Positions 1-11,063 are shown, numbered from the stretch's first letter. The stretch is 64,000 bases of DNA from Caenorhabditis elegans (GCF_000002985.6 NC_003279.8:1674001-1738000); one strand, 5' to 3'. A program made the numbers and translations. The notes: generated from the letters alone by a model not told the origin.

Positions 1-72
1 CTTAAAGCCGACCGACTTGCCTGTCATATGGGCCGGGAGCTTGAGAAAACCGATGTTCGAGATGATCTTTTC
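1..72 (+). pseudogene. Inverted, diverged copy of the first exon of the 910-2430 gene
   Basis: This stretch reads LKADRLACHMGRELEKTDVR and matches, on the opposite strand, the first coding exon at 2324-2430. Over about 66 aligned bases I count 9 differences, three of them silent. The match stops where a palindromic CACGTG-family element begins (around 71), so no splice donor follows and the frame runs into repeat sequence. It is either a broken exon of a diverged paralogue lying left of the window or an inverted duplication fragment. More of the copy may lie outside the window. Confidence 0.6.
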
Positions 73-260
73 AGGCTGTCCTATTTCGGTTTGATCTACG
101 TAGATCTACGAAAATTGCGGGAATTTAGACACAAAATTATCAACTGATTTTGCATGGTTAAGAACGTGATGACATCACATTTTTCTGGGCGGAAAATTCC
201 CGCATTTTTTGCAGATTAAACCGTCAACCGTCAAGATCAAAGGCAGCCTGACACCACGTG
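71..260. mobile_element. CACGTG-ended palindromic element, copy 1 (left tip missing)
   Basis: This is a member of the most abundant family here. A full copy is 160-190 bp: CACGTGGTGTCAG, then a TTTGATCTACxxAAAATGCGGGA arm, a centre with TGACGTCA and a TTAACCATGCGAAATCAGTTGAGA block, then the same parts inverted back to CTGACACCACGTG. No coding potential is seen. Copy 1 lacks the outer left tip and abuts the exon fragment at 1-72. Confidence 0.8.
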
Positions 261-315
261 TATTTGCAGAAAAATAAATAAAGTTTTTTTTAAATTTTCT
301 ATAAGGATATACACT

Positions 316-845
316 ATTTTAACCCCCTGATTCCGAATATCGATGTGAAAAATTCAAAAAAAATTTATTTCATATTTAAGCTTGAAATCGCCGAATTTCA
401 TTTGTGCACGCACCACTTTTTTCAAATGCGCGCCCAAAGAAATTCGCATTGAAGCGCGCTTTGATTTTATCCATTTAAATATTTTATTTATTTTTCGCCG
501 AATTCAGTTTTTTAAAACCAGTTTCATTCATTTTTGTCTAATTTTTAACGGTTTTTTCTAAAAAAAATTTTTTTTCACAAAAGTTAATGAAAATTGTTTA
601 AAAAACTGAATTCGACGAAAAATAAATAAAAGATTTAAATGAAGAAAATCAAAGCGCGCTCCAATGCGAAGTTCTTTGGGCGCGAATTTGAAAAAATTGA
701 TACGGGCACAAATGAAATTCGGCGATTTCAAGCTTAAATTTCAAATCAGAGATTTTTTTGACGTTTTTCACTTAGATATCGAAATCAGGGGAAAACTTGA
801 AGTCAATTACAAATATTTCCCAGATTTCTGTACTTCACCTTTAAA
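316..845. repeat. Large palindrome, AAAGGTGGAG family, copy 1
   Basis: The left arm (CCCCTGATTCCGAATATC..., AAGCTTGAAATCGCCGAATTTC, GCGCGCCCAAAGAAATTCGCATT, CGCCGAATTCAG) reappears inverted in the right arm, with a short AT-rich centre near 560. Related copies lie at 4281-4855, 16591-16990 and 21630-22125. Short ORFs inside are by-products of the repeat. Confidence 0.75.
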
Positions 846-909
846 GAAAAAATCGATAATTTTTCTAAATTGATACTTTTAGAGAACATTCTATATTTCA
901 AAAAAGTTT

Positions 910-2430
910 TCAAAATTTTTTTTTCGTATAAAAACCTAACCATTCCAAGTCATCCTCATCTTCTTGCTCAAAATCGTCATCATAAAGCTGTGCGACGTGT
1001 AACGGTGGAATATTTGCCGGAATCGGATGCTCCGGCAAATGTGCCGCCACGCCATCAACAATTTTCACAGTTTTCGCAACCACATGCTCTCCGGAAAATG
1101 ACCCGTTTTCCCAGATTTTATCGTTTTTTTCGTTAATTTCGACATCTGGAGACGTGGATTTTACTGCAAATGTTTCGAAAATTTTAAAAAAATAAATAAA
1201 ATTTAAAGGCGCATACACATGTGGTCCAGAGATTTGAGTTGTTTGGCGGTGAGAAGTTTCAAAAAATTGGATTTTTTTCCGAATTTCGAATAGTTTTTCA
1301 GTGATTCTTTAATGTCGACTTGTAGTTTGAGAAATGCATTGAAACCGACATTTTTGTCAGTTTCAGACATTGGCAGGGAGAGCAGTCTGGAATTTTAAAA
1401 AAATTTTAAAGTTTTTTTTGGTTCGATTTTTTTCAGCTTTTGTTTTCAGATTTTTCATATAAAGTATTGTTTTGCTTTTTTCCGCCACGTGGTGTCAGGC
1501 GGACCCATCGCGGTTTGATCTACAAAAAATGCGGGAAAAAGAAAATGTGTCAGCACTTTCTTAACCATGCGAAATCAGTTGAGAACTCTGCGTCACAACT
1601 CCCGCATTTTTTGTAGATCAACATAGATCAAGCCGAAATGAGACACTTTGACACCACGTGTCCGCGTAAAAAACCTCAAACTTTCACATAAATTGAAATT
1701 TTTTTCGAGACACCACTCATTTGAGGGATTACCCTTACCGGAGAAAAGGGAACCGTGGCAGATTTCTTGTAATTATTTGAATTTAATGAATGTAGTCGTG
1801 TAAGTCGTGTAAACATTGCTTCATTTTTCACGTTTTCAAATCTCCGCTTATCTCATCTCCCAAACCTGTGAGGTCTCGTCTTTTTTGTCGAAATTTTCAG
1901 TTTTTAGTCGGAAAAAATAATATTTTTCAGATTCTAGGTCAGCATTTGAAAAACCTTGAAAAACACACATTTTTCGTTTTTTTGCGCACGGAAAAACTCA
2001 ATTTTTCACGGAAATTCAAATTTTCCAGACACCGAGACACCACTGACCGGAGCGATAGGGGTTTCCGAAGACAGGGGAACATGGAATATTTCTTCTCATT
2101 TTATCAATTTCATATTTAGGTGTTCAAGTTTGTACACAAAATTGTGAAAAATTTGTCACGTTCCCCTTTCTCCGGTAGAGACGATCCCTCAGTGGTGCCT
2201 CGAAATTTGAATTTTTGTAAAAAATCGCGTTTTTCTGAGACCTCACAGGTTCGATAAGCGGAGACATAGAAACCTGGGAAAATTGTTGGAAAAAATTAAT
2301 TTTTCTGAAAAAAGAAAACTCACGCATTCTGAAAATCATCCCGAACATCAGTTTTTTCAAGCTCCCGGCTCATTTGATAGGCAATTCGGCGGGCTTTAAG
2401 CTCGATATCCGCTGATTCAGGGCTCTTCAT
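910..2430 (-). CDS. Unrecognised small protein, three exons
   Basis: Minus-strand exons 2430-2324, 1386-1217 and 1163-910 join in phase (phase 2, then phase 1). Each junction has a good donor (GTGAGT, GTATGC) and acceptor (TTCCAG, TTTGCAG), and the second intron is 53 bp, typical for this genome. An acceptor TTTCAG lies four bases before the ATG at 2430, as expected for a trans-spliced start. The product is about 176 residues. It starts MKSPESADIELKARRIAYQM, has a Lys-rich middle, and ends in an acidic tract (YDDDFEQEDEDDLEW) before the stop. I see no signal peptide, membrane segment or known motif. The last exon could splice onward near 950 instead of ending at 910. Function is unknown. An inverted copy of exon 1 lies at 1-72. 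Confidence 0.6.
1486..1660. mobile_element. CACGTG-ended palindromic element, copy 2
   Basis: Complete copy with both CACGTG tips. It lies just upstream of exon 2 of the 910-2430 gene, inside its intron. The flanks show TCCGC on both sides, a probable target duplication. Confidence 0.85.
1700..2290. repeat. Three diverged copies of an intronic repeat, one inverted
   Basis: Blocks with GACACCACT, CCGGAGA and AGGGGAAC in the same order occur at about 1709-1780 and 2035-2105, and inverted at about 2150-2240. Further shared pieces (AACCTGTGAGGTCTC with CGCTTATC) are at 1840-1885 and, inverted, at 2235-2265. They fill intron 1 of the 910-2430 gene. Confidence 0.55.
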
Positions 2431-2894
2431 GGCTCTGAAATAATATTAATTAATTAATTGTTATTTAAAATAAATAAAATAAAAATTAAATTTTAAATCA
2501 GAAATATAATAATTTGAAAAAAAGACACAATTTTTTTAAAAAGTCAATAAAAAAAAGAAGACCTCATCAAAATCCATATATCTTATCCGATCAAGAAATG
2601 CGCCAACGCACCAACAACACGCCAAGGCCTGGGAGGGGGTGAGAGAGAGACGCAGAGAATATGTTCGTAATGAGGGAAGGGAGGTGGGGGATAGACGAAA
2701 TGGTAGACAATGGAATTTCCCGCGTCACCTCATTAATTTGCAACACACCGCCTTACATCCGCTGATGATAAATTGATGAGTGATAAGAAAAGATAAAGCC
2801 GTTGCGGTTTCTGATTTATTGCTTTTTCGGTTCTTACCTTTTTTTTTGTTTTGTTTTTTGGTTTTCAATGATAGATGGTTACTGTATATCAGGG

Positions 2895-3545
2895 GTAGGC
2901 GGCAATTGCTGTCCGGTAAATCGGCAAAAATTGCCGGTTTGCCCGAAATCTTCATTTTTGGCAACTTGACGATTTGCCGATTTGCCGGTTTGCCGATTTG
3001 CTGGATATCAGATTTGCCAGAATTGTTTTGATGGAGTTTTTATAAGACGGATACACTTAAAACTGTGTCTTTTTGATTTTTTTTTCCGTTTTTTCTGAAT
3101 ATTTTCATAGATTTTTCTCAATTTTCAAAATTGATGTAGGAACATTCATAGGATGTGTTTAATTTTGACATTTGAAATTGAAATTCGGAAATTTCCAAAG
3201 AAAAATAAGTGCGAAACCACAATTTTCCGAAAATTTTCAGCAAAGTGCCGGTTTGCCGATTTGCCGGAAACTTTCAATACCGGCAATGTGCCGGTCTGCC
3301 GATTTGCCGAAAATTTCAATTCCGGTAATTTGCCGATTTGCCTGAGTATTTCAATTCCACTAATTTGCCGGTTTGCCGATTTGCCAAAAATGTTCAATTC
3401 CGGTAATTTGCCGATTTGCCGGAAATTTTCAATCCCGGCAATTTGCCGATTTGCCGGTAATTTGCCGGTTTGCCGATTTGCCGGAAATTTCATTTCCGGC
3501 AATTTGCAGGTTTGCCGATTTGCCGGGAAAAATCGTTTGCCGCCC
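2895..3545. repeat. Minisatellite of GATTTGCCGGAAATTTTCAATTCCGGCAA type
   Basis: Irregular copies of a roughly 20-30 bp unit (TTTGCCGATTTGCCGG plus AATTTCAATTCCGGCAA) occur at 2895-3030 and densely at 3240-3545. The unit is partly self-complementary and lacks stops in several frames, which produces spurious ORFs on both strands. Related arrays occur at 34020-34250, 35350-35550 and 59830-59915. Confidence 0.8.
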
Positions 3546-3559
3546 ACCTGATGTATATA

Positions 3560-4280
3560 TATATATAAAGTTTAGAAACTTTATCATAAAATTTTGCAAC
3601 ATTGGAACTGATAAGTAATTAGTTTTCTTATCAGTAAACTCGAATTATTCATGCTAACAAATACCTCTATTCGGAAGTTAGCTACTCTTATAGCTAATAA
3701 CTCGGTTCAACTTAAAGATATCTGTAAATGTTCAACTACAGGATTATAGAAAAACAAATACTACACATTTCGTTACTTGACAATTTTTAATTTTACCGAA
3801 AGGCAACAGAGATATGAGTTTACAAAGTAGTATGCCTGCGATCGAGTGTTTCTAGAAGGATAGTGTAGGGGTACTGTAGCATTACTGTACATTTAGAAAC
3901 ATTGGGGTACTATCGGTGTTTTTGTCAGAGAATGTCAAAGAGAAAAAACTGTTGATGTTTTGAAAAGTATGACCAAACTTGTGATTGAAAACATACATTT
4001 GCATACTGTTTTTTTTTCGAGTTTCGGGTTTTTTAAAGAAATTTCGTATGACACATATTTGTTGTATAGTTTCGCGAACGGTTAATTTTAAAATAAGAAA
4101 ACAAAAACAAAAAAGTTTGCGTCGAAATTGAAGTGCGGCACGGTTCTATGGGCGGAGTTTATGAACAAAGGCGCGGTAATTCAAATTGGGAGATTAGCAT
4201 GAGTTGAAAGATCTCCAACATTATCGGTATTTTTTTTCAGACCTAATAATTGGGATCAGTTTGAGTATTTTAAAGATTTA
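3560..4280. other. Intergenic DNA, no gene seen
   Basis: AT-rich sequence without a convincing exon. It has a short TA repeat near 3550-3566 and GGGGTACTGTAG-like motifs at 3865-3910, a common kind of short dispersed motif in this window. Confidence 0.5.
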
Positions 4281-4855
4281 GAGGTGGAGTACCGAAATCT
4301 GAAAAATATATTTAATTGACTCCAAATTTTTCCCTGATTCCGAATATCTATGTGGAAAAATCAAAAAAATTTCTCCGATTTTATATTTCAGCTTGAAATC
4401 GCCGAATTTAATTTGTGCACGCATGCCCCGGTCTCTTTTTTCAACTGCGCGCCAAAAGAAATTCGCATTGGAGCGCGCTTGCATCGTTAGATTTTCTTCG
4501 TTTATTTTATTTATTTTCGCCGAATTCAATTTTTAACCAGTGTCATTAATTTTTGTCGAAAAAACAATTTTTCAGAGAAAAAAACCGATAAAAACTGGAC
4601 CAAAACAATTGAAACTTGTTTAAAAAAATTGTTATTTTTATTCGGCAAAAATAAATAAATAAACGGAGATGTAAGCGCGCTCCATTGCGAATTTCTTTTG
4701 GCGCGCATTTGAAAAAATATTGATGCGGCCACAAATGAAATTCGGCGATTTCAAGCTTAAGAGATTTTTTTTTGAATTTTTCCACATAGATATTCGGAGG
4801 CAGGGGCAAATTTGGACTCATTTAGAAAATATTTCCCATATTTCGGTACCCCACC
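4281..4855. repeat. Large palindrome, AAAGGTGGAG family, copy 2
   Basis: Begins GGTGGAGTACCGAAATCTG and ends with its complement (TTTCGGTACCCCACC). The arms carry the same internal blocks as 316-845, including AAATTCGCATTGGAGCGCGCTT, with the centre around 4570-4600. The ends are better preserved than in copy 1, so it defines the family's tips. Confidence 0.8.
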
Positions 4856-4899
4856 GTAAACTTCCCGAAAAAAAAACTAGATACCTCAAATCGTATTTT

Positions 4900-5540
4900 G
4901 TCTAAAAAAAACATAAATTCTCCTTTTCAGCAACCTAAATATATTCTCTCTACCCCATTCTCTTCCTGTAGACTCTTCCTCTCTTGCTACCGAAAAACAG
5001 AGTAAATGCACAGGAAGTGAGCAAACATAACAGCTCTTCATCCTATACGGGAGACCAGCTTTAACGCGCTCCTCCATTTTTCTTATCACTCTTTTCGATT
5101 TGTTTCCTCCCTTTTCAACTCTTTTTCTTTTGCGCTGTAGTCACGGTGTTTATTGATTTTGATGTTTTGTTTTCAATTAAGATCATATAATATTTTTTTA
5201 TTATTTAGATCCCTATTATCTAGAACAACTTTTTCCAATATAAAAGCTTTATGGGGGTTACAGTATTTTCAAAAAATGAATCATATATTTACATATATTA
5301 CTCACTTGCCTTAAACAATACCTTATAAAAATAAATCAAGAATTTTTTTAAATTTTTTCACACTACACACTTTTAATGTGTCAGCAACTCCAGTCCAATA
5401 AGATTGGTTTATTAAAATTTATTAAATCTTTGTAACGTAGGGCATTCCAAAACGTTTTACTAATGATTTTTTTTGCTGTTACAATAGTTAGAATACTTTT
5501 AAAAACTCAAAGGTACTTTATATACTTACTTCTGGTTATG
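4900..5540. other. Intergenic, promoter-like pyrimidine-rich stretch then AT-rich DNA
   Basis: 4920-5150 is less AT-rich and has many CTCTTCC/CTCTT blocks (on the plus strand), as near nematode promoters. 5150-5540 is AT-rich with no exon signal. No gene can be assigned. Confidence 0.3.
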
Positions 5541-5541
5541 C

Positions 5542-5726
5542 CACGTGGTGCCAGACTGTCCCATCACGGTTTGATCTACAAAAAATGCGGAAATTTTTTG
5601 CCCAAAAATATGTGACGTCAGCACATTCTTAACCATATGAAATTCGTTGAGAACTGCGTCTCTTCTCCCGCATTTTTTGTAGATCAACGTAGATCAAGCC
5701 GAAATGAGACACTCTGACACCACGTG
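5542..5726. mobile_element. CACGTG-ended palindromic element, copy 3, with 6-bp target duplication
   Basis: Full-length copy. The 6 bases immediately before the left CACGTG and immediately after the right CACGTG are both TTATGC, a clean target-site duplication that fixes both ends of the element. Confidence 0.9.
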
Positions 5727-5904
5727 TTATGCTGCAATTTCTAGGCTTGGACTTTTAAAAACTTTTTTAAAATCTCTGTATGGAGCGCTCCGTATTGGAT
5801 TTTATCAAAATATCTCAAGGTTTTCTGGAATTTTCTGGAAAAATTGGATAAACTGATGATATTGATGATATTGAAAAGTTCCAAATCATTATAGAAACTT
5901 TCAA

Positions 5905-6000
5905 ACCAGGGGTGTGCGGCAAATTCGGGAAGTCCACATTTTTTCAAATTTGCCGTTTTTGGCAAACGGCAAATTCGGCAAATTTGCCGCACACACCCGT
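5905..6000. repeat. Short inverted pair of GTGTGCGGCAAATTCGG units
   Basis: GGGTGTGCGGCAAATTCGG on the left pairs with CGGCAAATTTGCCGCACACACCC on the right. The same motif pair flanks sequence at 53235-53590, so this is a small dispersed repeat family. Confidence 0.5.
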
Positions 6001-6069
6001 TTCAAACGTAATGGGCATAACAGAAATTAGTTTCACCACATACTTACTTACTTACTTTGATCTGACAAA

Positions 6070-6170
6070 ACTTTTTGGCGGGAAATTCAAATTTTCTGAT
6101 AAATTTTTTGGCGAGAAAATCAAATTTTCTGATAAAACCTTTTGGCGGGAAATTCAAATTTTCTCAAAGA
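6070..6170. repeat. Tandem TTTGGCGGGAAATTCAAATTTTCTGATAAA units
   Basis: About three copies of a roughly 36-bp unit. The same unit forms a longer array at 8340-8780 in a drag-1 intron. Confidence 0.6.
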
Positions 6171-6451
6171 ATTTTAAAAATTACCGTACACTTTAGCTAC
6201 CGTACTAATATCACCCAAACTATTTAACCTCAATTAATTTCCGGCTATCATCAATCAATGCCACTTCAAATCGTTCATCTGATTCGTCATTTTGAAGGCG
6301 TTATCCTTAATTGAAAGATTTTTTGGGACACCAAACTTACACACACAGCTCCCTTTCATTTTTTTTTCGTTACTTCATTTTTCATCGATGACCCCTCGTA
6401 AATCATGTGCATGCTTCTCTACTTTTGAATTTTCTTTTTTCCGTTTTTCAG

Positions 6452-6507
6452 GTCACAAAGAAGTACAGCTGCTTGATACCCGCCGTGAGATGAGAAGACT
6501 TGACAGA
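6452..6507 (+). other. Orphan exon-like block
   Basis: A strong acceptor (CCGTTTTTCAG) and a strong donor (GTATGTC) bracket 56 bases of non-repetitive sequence, followed by a 45-bp intron-sized gap ending TTTTTTCAG. One frame reads HKEVQLLDTRREMRRLDR. The next possible exon soon reaches a stop, and the phase does not fit the known drag-1 exon at 7628. It could be a 5' exon of drag-1 in another arrangement, the end of a small gene, or chance. Confidence 0.25.
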
Positions 6508-6579
6508 GTATGTCAATAGTCTATCTCGTTTCAATCACTTTCATTTTTTCAGTTTTCAGTGAGTATTTTGAGGGGTTAA

Positions 6580-6910
6580 TGGCCTAGTATTTGCAAAACC
6601 TAGGCCATTTGTTTTTAAGGCAGTATTTGGTGCCAAATGTGTGTGATACTGTGGAGTAGAATTTGCTAAATATCTGATGTGTTTATTTTATTTAGAAAAC
6701 CCCACAGTGCACCGTGGCCTAGTTATTGCAAAACCTAGGTCATATAATGTAAAACGGGGTCTTACATATTCCAGATGTCCTAAAATTGTTTTGCAAAGCC
6801 TAGGTCGCGTATTTTAAATGGCAGTAATTTGGCCAAGTGTCAAAATTTAACAACAAATTCCTCTAGGGAGGGAGGAGGTGGCCTAGAAATTGCAAATCCT
6901 AGGCCACATA
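6580..6910. repeat. Cluster of TTGCAAAACCTAGGCC repeats
   Basis: The core TTGCAAAACCTAGG, often joined to GGCCTAG on one side, recurs near 6592, 6728, 6793 and 6888 with irregular spacing. It is partly palindromic (CCTAGG). No coding potential. Confidence 0.6.
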
Positions 6911-7277
6911 TTGGAACGTAGTCTAAAACTTTTGAATGGTGGTGGAAAAGTTTTTTTTTAGTTTTTAATTTGAGTTTTTTTTTTTTTGGAATTTATTTTC
7001 CGCAAAAAAAGTATCTAAAAACTAAAATTTTATTTTTACTTTTTTTACTTAAAATTACAAAAACGTTACAAATAAAATTTTTTTTTTTGCAAAATCGTTG
7101 AAATTTAAACAATAAATTACTAAAAATATTATTTTTGGGATTTTTTTCAAACTTGAAAAAAACTGAACGGTTTTTTAAAGTTTTGGAACAATATTTTTTC
7201 AAATTTCATAATCTTACTTTAAAGATATTTACTATTGAAAACAAAATAATTTATCGATTTTTAAAATTTGCAAAAAT

Positions 7278-7470
7278 TTTTGTTGCCCAGAAAGTGGGGC
7301 GGAGCGTAACTTTTGCAACACTGCCGCACGGTTTCAATTTTTCTGTTTTTTTTTCTTTTTTTGCGAATTGGATAACATCAACATTTTCATTCGAAAAAAA
7401 AACGGAGAAAAACATCGTGCGGCAGTGTTGCAAAAGTTACGCTCCGCCCCACTTTCTGTGCGACAAAATT
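7278..7470. repeat. Hairpin with about 50-bp GC-rich arms
   Basis: GAAAGTGGGGCGGAGCGTAA...CACTGCCGCAC at 7287-7331 is matched inverted at about 7415-7460. The loop is T-rich. It lies just upstream of the first recognised drag-1 exon. Confidence 0.75.
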
Positions 7471-7627
7471 TTTTGCAAAATTCAAAGATCGATTAATTAA
7501 TGTCAACAGTAGAGTTTTTTTTAAATTTCAATTAACCTTTGAAAAAATTATTAAATTTAAGAAAAAATTTGGAAAAAAAATTCGAAATTTTTAGTAATTT
7601 TGAAAATTACATCAAAACACTTTCCAG

Positions 7628-10600
7628 AACCCATCACATCGTGTCGTGTCGAAGAATGTGCAGCATGGTTCCAAAAGACAAAAGACTACGAAAACCTGGT
7701 GCCAAAAGCCACCGAACGATATTGTCAAGTTCTTCAGACTTATTTAAAATGTATGAATGATACTCAACGATATTGTCATGGTAATCTTCGATTTCATTCA
7801 TCGGAATTAATTATGAGACGGCACTGGAAGGAGTTCGAGTGTGAGAAGTGGGAATCGTGTAATGATAATAGTCATGTGAAGAGGAAACATGTTAATACGT
7901 GAGTCAACTGTGAAAAACAAAAAATTTAAAGTTTAGGCGCGAAATTCTAATTTTCTGGGAAATTTTTTTTAGTGGGAAATTCAAATTTGACAAAAAAAAA
8001 TTTAGGCGCTAAATTAGAATTCTGTGAACACGTGGTGTCAAAGTGTCCCATTTTGGTTTGATCTTCGAAAGATGCGGGAGTTGAGACCCAGACTTTCAAC
8101 TGATTTAGCTTGGTTAAGAACGTGCTGACGCCACATTTTTCTGGGAAAAAAATTCCCGCATTTTTTGTAGATCAAATCGCAATGCGACAGCCTGACAAAA
8201 AGTGGCGAAATTCAAATTGTGTGAGAAAAAATGTTTTGGCGCCAAATTCAAATTCTGTGAGAAAACATTTTAAAGGGAAAATCAAATTTTTTGAAAGAAA
8301 AATTTAGGCGCAAAATTCATACTTTCTGGGAACACTTTGCAAAAAAAATGCGGGAAATTGAAATATTCTAAGAAAAATGGCGGGAAATTCAAATTTTTTC
8401 ATAAAACCTTTTGGCGGGAAATTCAAATTTTTTCATAAAACCTTTTGGCGGGAAATTCAAATTTTTTCATAAAACCTTTTGGCGGGAAATTCTTTTTTTT
8501 TTTTAATAAAACCTTTTGGCGGGAAATTCAAATTCTCTCAGAAAACATTTGGTGCCAAATTCTTATTCTGTGAGAAAACATTTTGGCGGGAAATTCAAAT
8601 CTTCAGAGGAAATATTTTTGGCGGGAAATTTGAATTTTCTGAAAAAAAAATGTTATTGCTGGAAATTCAAATTTTCAGAGGACACATTTGTGGCGGGAAG
8701 TTTGAATTATCTGAGAAAAATTTAGCTGCGAAGTTCAAATATTCAGGGGACACAGTTTGGCGGGGAAGACCTAATTTTTTGAAATCTCTGTTAATTTTTT
8801 CGTATCACAAACAACTTATTCTGTTCCAGATGCTATTTCAATCCACCTCCATCGAACCGGAAACTCAAGTACTGCAGCCTTTTCGGGGATCCTCACCTAA
8901 TAATGTTCAATGGCTCCGTGCAAACTTGCTCGGAGGAGGGAGCCCGTCCTCTGGTGGATAATCGATATTTTCTAGTTCAAGTCACTAATAGAAATGTTCG
9001 AGGCGAAGCGCTAACGACTACAGTAACGAAGGTTACTGTTCTCGTGAGAAAGCACAACTGCACGGCTTCCCTCCGCTATGAGGCGAGCTCGGATGAAGAG
9101 GGCTTGCCACGTGGATTTGTGGATGGCACCACGTTCCAGATGACGTCAAAACATTCGGTAGAGGTACTGTGGCAAGATGATAACTACGTGGAAATAGCGC
9201 TTCATTTTATTCATTCGTCGATTCACATTCGCCGTCAAGGACCTTATCTATCGGTTTCTGTTCGGGCGCCGACGATTGTTCTGGAAACTGGAGGAGACGT
9301 GGCCAGGGAGCTTTGTTGGTCGGGATGTAGGAAAAGCTCACGGATACCTGCAGAGCTTGCTGTTGAGATGACGAAAAAGTTTGCAGAGTGCTACAGGAGA
9401 CGGGTTCATGTGCCGAAAAAGGTTGCGGAAGGTATGTTGGATTTGACGCGCAAAAAACGTTTTTTTTTCAAATTTTAGAGACTACCTTCTTAAGTGAGCA
9501 AAAAGTTTTGCCAATTTACGGTTTTTTAAAATTAATCTTGGAAATATCACGGGGTTCTGGCCTTCCTCATTGAGTTTTTCGCGCTCCATTTGACAATGCA
9601 TTTGTCCGTGTGGAGTACACGACTTTCCCGCACGTTGTCCGGCGGGCGATTGTCAATGGAGCGCGAAAAATGCAATGAGGAAGGTCAGGAGCCCGTGTTT
9701 TTTTGAAAAAAAAAACAGAAAGTGATAGCCGTGGCTGAGAATTCTGTGCCAGGGGTATCCTAAGCAACCTGTCTGTGGGTTCTGGAATTCTAGGCCACCT
9801 AACTTAATTTGTCGGCCACCAGTTTGTTTTTAAATCGATTTTCAGCGCAGCATTCAAGATTTCAGTGCATTTTCAGCGGGAAATTTGAATTTTTATTCAA
9901 TATTTCAATTCAGTTTCTATGGTAAATTCAAATTTTCAACGAATTATTTGTCTGGAACAATTTTTGAATAGATTTTTGGTCAACAATTTGAATTTTCAAT
10001 AGAGTTTTTTGTAAAATTAAGTAGTCAATTATCAGCGGGAAATACAAAAATTTTCAATTTTTTATCAAAAAAAATTCATTGAATTTTTCGCGCTCCATTG
10101 ACAATCGCCCGCCGGACTGGGAAAGTAGTGTACTCCACACGAACTAAAACCGAGCCGCGACGCGACACGCAACGCGCCGTAAATCTACCCCAAATATGGC
10201 CGAGCAAAAATGGCCTAGTTCCGCAAAAACTCTTCCATCTCTATTTATGAGGGAAGCCAGATTTCCGTGAGTTTTGAAATGCTCCGAAATTTAAATTTCA
10301 CAGATGCATCACATTTTACGCGCAAAAAAAATATTTACTAAATATTTACTCTCAACAAAATCTAATTGAACTACTTCCAGATCGCTGCAAAGACATTGGC
10401 AACATCGGAGTGTTCTTCGACGCGTGTGTTTTTGATCTCATGTTCACAGGTAACAAACGCGCTCCATTGATAAAATACTTGTGTTGTGTGTGGAAAATAT
10501 GGTGCATTGACCAGAAAACACCGAATTTTACGCGCAAACACGTGGTGCCAAAGTGCCCCATTTCGGAGTGATCTACCAAAAATGCGGGATTTTTTCCCAA

Positions 10601-11063
10601 AGAAAATGTGACGTCAGCACTTTCTTAACCATGCGAAATCAATTGAGAAATCTGGGTCAATTCTCCCGCATTTTTTGTAGATCACACCAAAATGGGACAG
10701 TTTGGAACCACGTGCGCAATTATAAAAAACTGTTTAAATTACCAAATAAACGCACATTTAGTCCATTATATCTTATGAGCAAATTTGATTTTTTTCAAAA
10801 TTTGTGAGCAATGTCCCGAAATTCCAGGCGACGACTATCTGGTACACCTTTCTCGCGCCGCTGAGTCAGACTTCCGTCGATTGGCTCCGCATCACTTCCA
10901 ATCGCATGTAACCCAACAACATGCTCGGTTCCAGAAAGAAAATCAACACAAAAATCACATAAATCAATCGGAAATCTTTAAAAAATGTATTCCATCGAAA
11001 AGTATTAGGTTTTATCCATTTCTTGCCATCTTTTTTTTTGCTCTTTTATCATTGTTATGCTGA
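7628..11063 (+). CDS. drag-1: DRAG-1, RGM-family BMP co-receptor (N-terminal exon not found)
   Basis: Exons 7628-7898, 8830-9431, 10381-10449 and 10828-11063 join in consistent phase, each with AG acceptors and GT donors, giving about 392 residues. The first has the Cys-rich RGM N-terminal module (CRVEECAAWF, YCQVLQTYLKC, GNLRFHS). The second carries the family's FGDPH cleavage-site motif (8881-8895) and the partial von Willebrand D-like domain. The third reads FFDACVFDLMFTG, matching the conserved ACVFDLLTTGD block. The last ends in a hydrophobic tail (FYPFLAIFFFALLSLLC) before TGA, as in a GPI-anchor signal. In the family these proteins sit on the cell surface and promote BMP signalling; in worms DRAG-1 acts in the DBL-1 Sma/Mab pathway. 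A signal peptide is expected from an upstream exon ending in phase 1, which I could not place. A possible AATAAA lies near 11176. Confidence 0.92.
8029..8206. mobile_element. CACGTG-ended palindromic element, copy 4
   Basis: In drag-1 intron after exon 7628-7898. The right tip is eroded (GCCTGACAAAAAGTGG instead of CACCACGTG). Confidence 0.75.
8340..8780. repeat. Minisatellite, TTTTGGCGGGAAATTCAAATTTT unit
   Basis: Copies of an about 41-bp unit are nearly identical at 8391-8510 and progressively diverged to both sides. The array occupies the same drag-1 intron as palindromic copy 4. Confidence 0.75.
9548..9697. mobile_element. CACGG-ended MITE, copy 1 (short form)
   Basis: A second abundant family. 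One end reads CACGGGGTTCTGGCCTTCC, TTTTTCGCGCTCCATTGACA; the other CACGGATTTCTGGCTTCCC, TGGAAGAGTTTGCCGAACTAGGCC. Between them is a block with ACACGACTTTCCC and a GCGCGTTGCGTGTCGCG tract. This copy is only 150 bp: two left-end halves meet head to head, so the gene-distal end is absent. In a drag-1 intron. Confidence 0.7.
10078..10280. mobile_element. CACGG-ended MITE, copy 2
   Basis: From ATTGAATTTTTCGCGCTCCATTG through the GCCGCGACGCGACACGC tract to GGAAGCCAGATTTCCGTGA. The left CACGGGG tip is missing. In the drag-1 intron before the 10381 exon. Confidence 0.7.
10539..10714. mobile_element. CACGTG-ended palindromic element, copy 5
   Basis: Full-length copy in the last drag-1 intron. Flanks CGCAAA and CGCAAT match at five of six positions, consistent with a 6-bp target duplication. 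Confidence 0.85.

Noticed and set aside
6219..6300. Minus-strand frame NDESDERFEVALIDDSRKLI ending in a stop, as a possible last exon
   Set aside because: The composition looks exonic, but no pyrimidine-rich acceptor precedes it in the right frame (a stop lies just before), and no partner exon was found.
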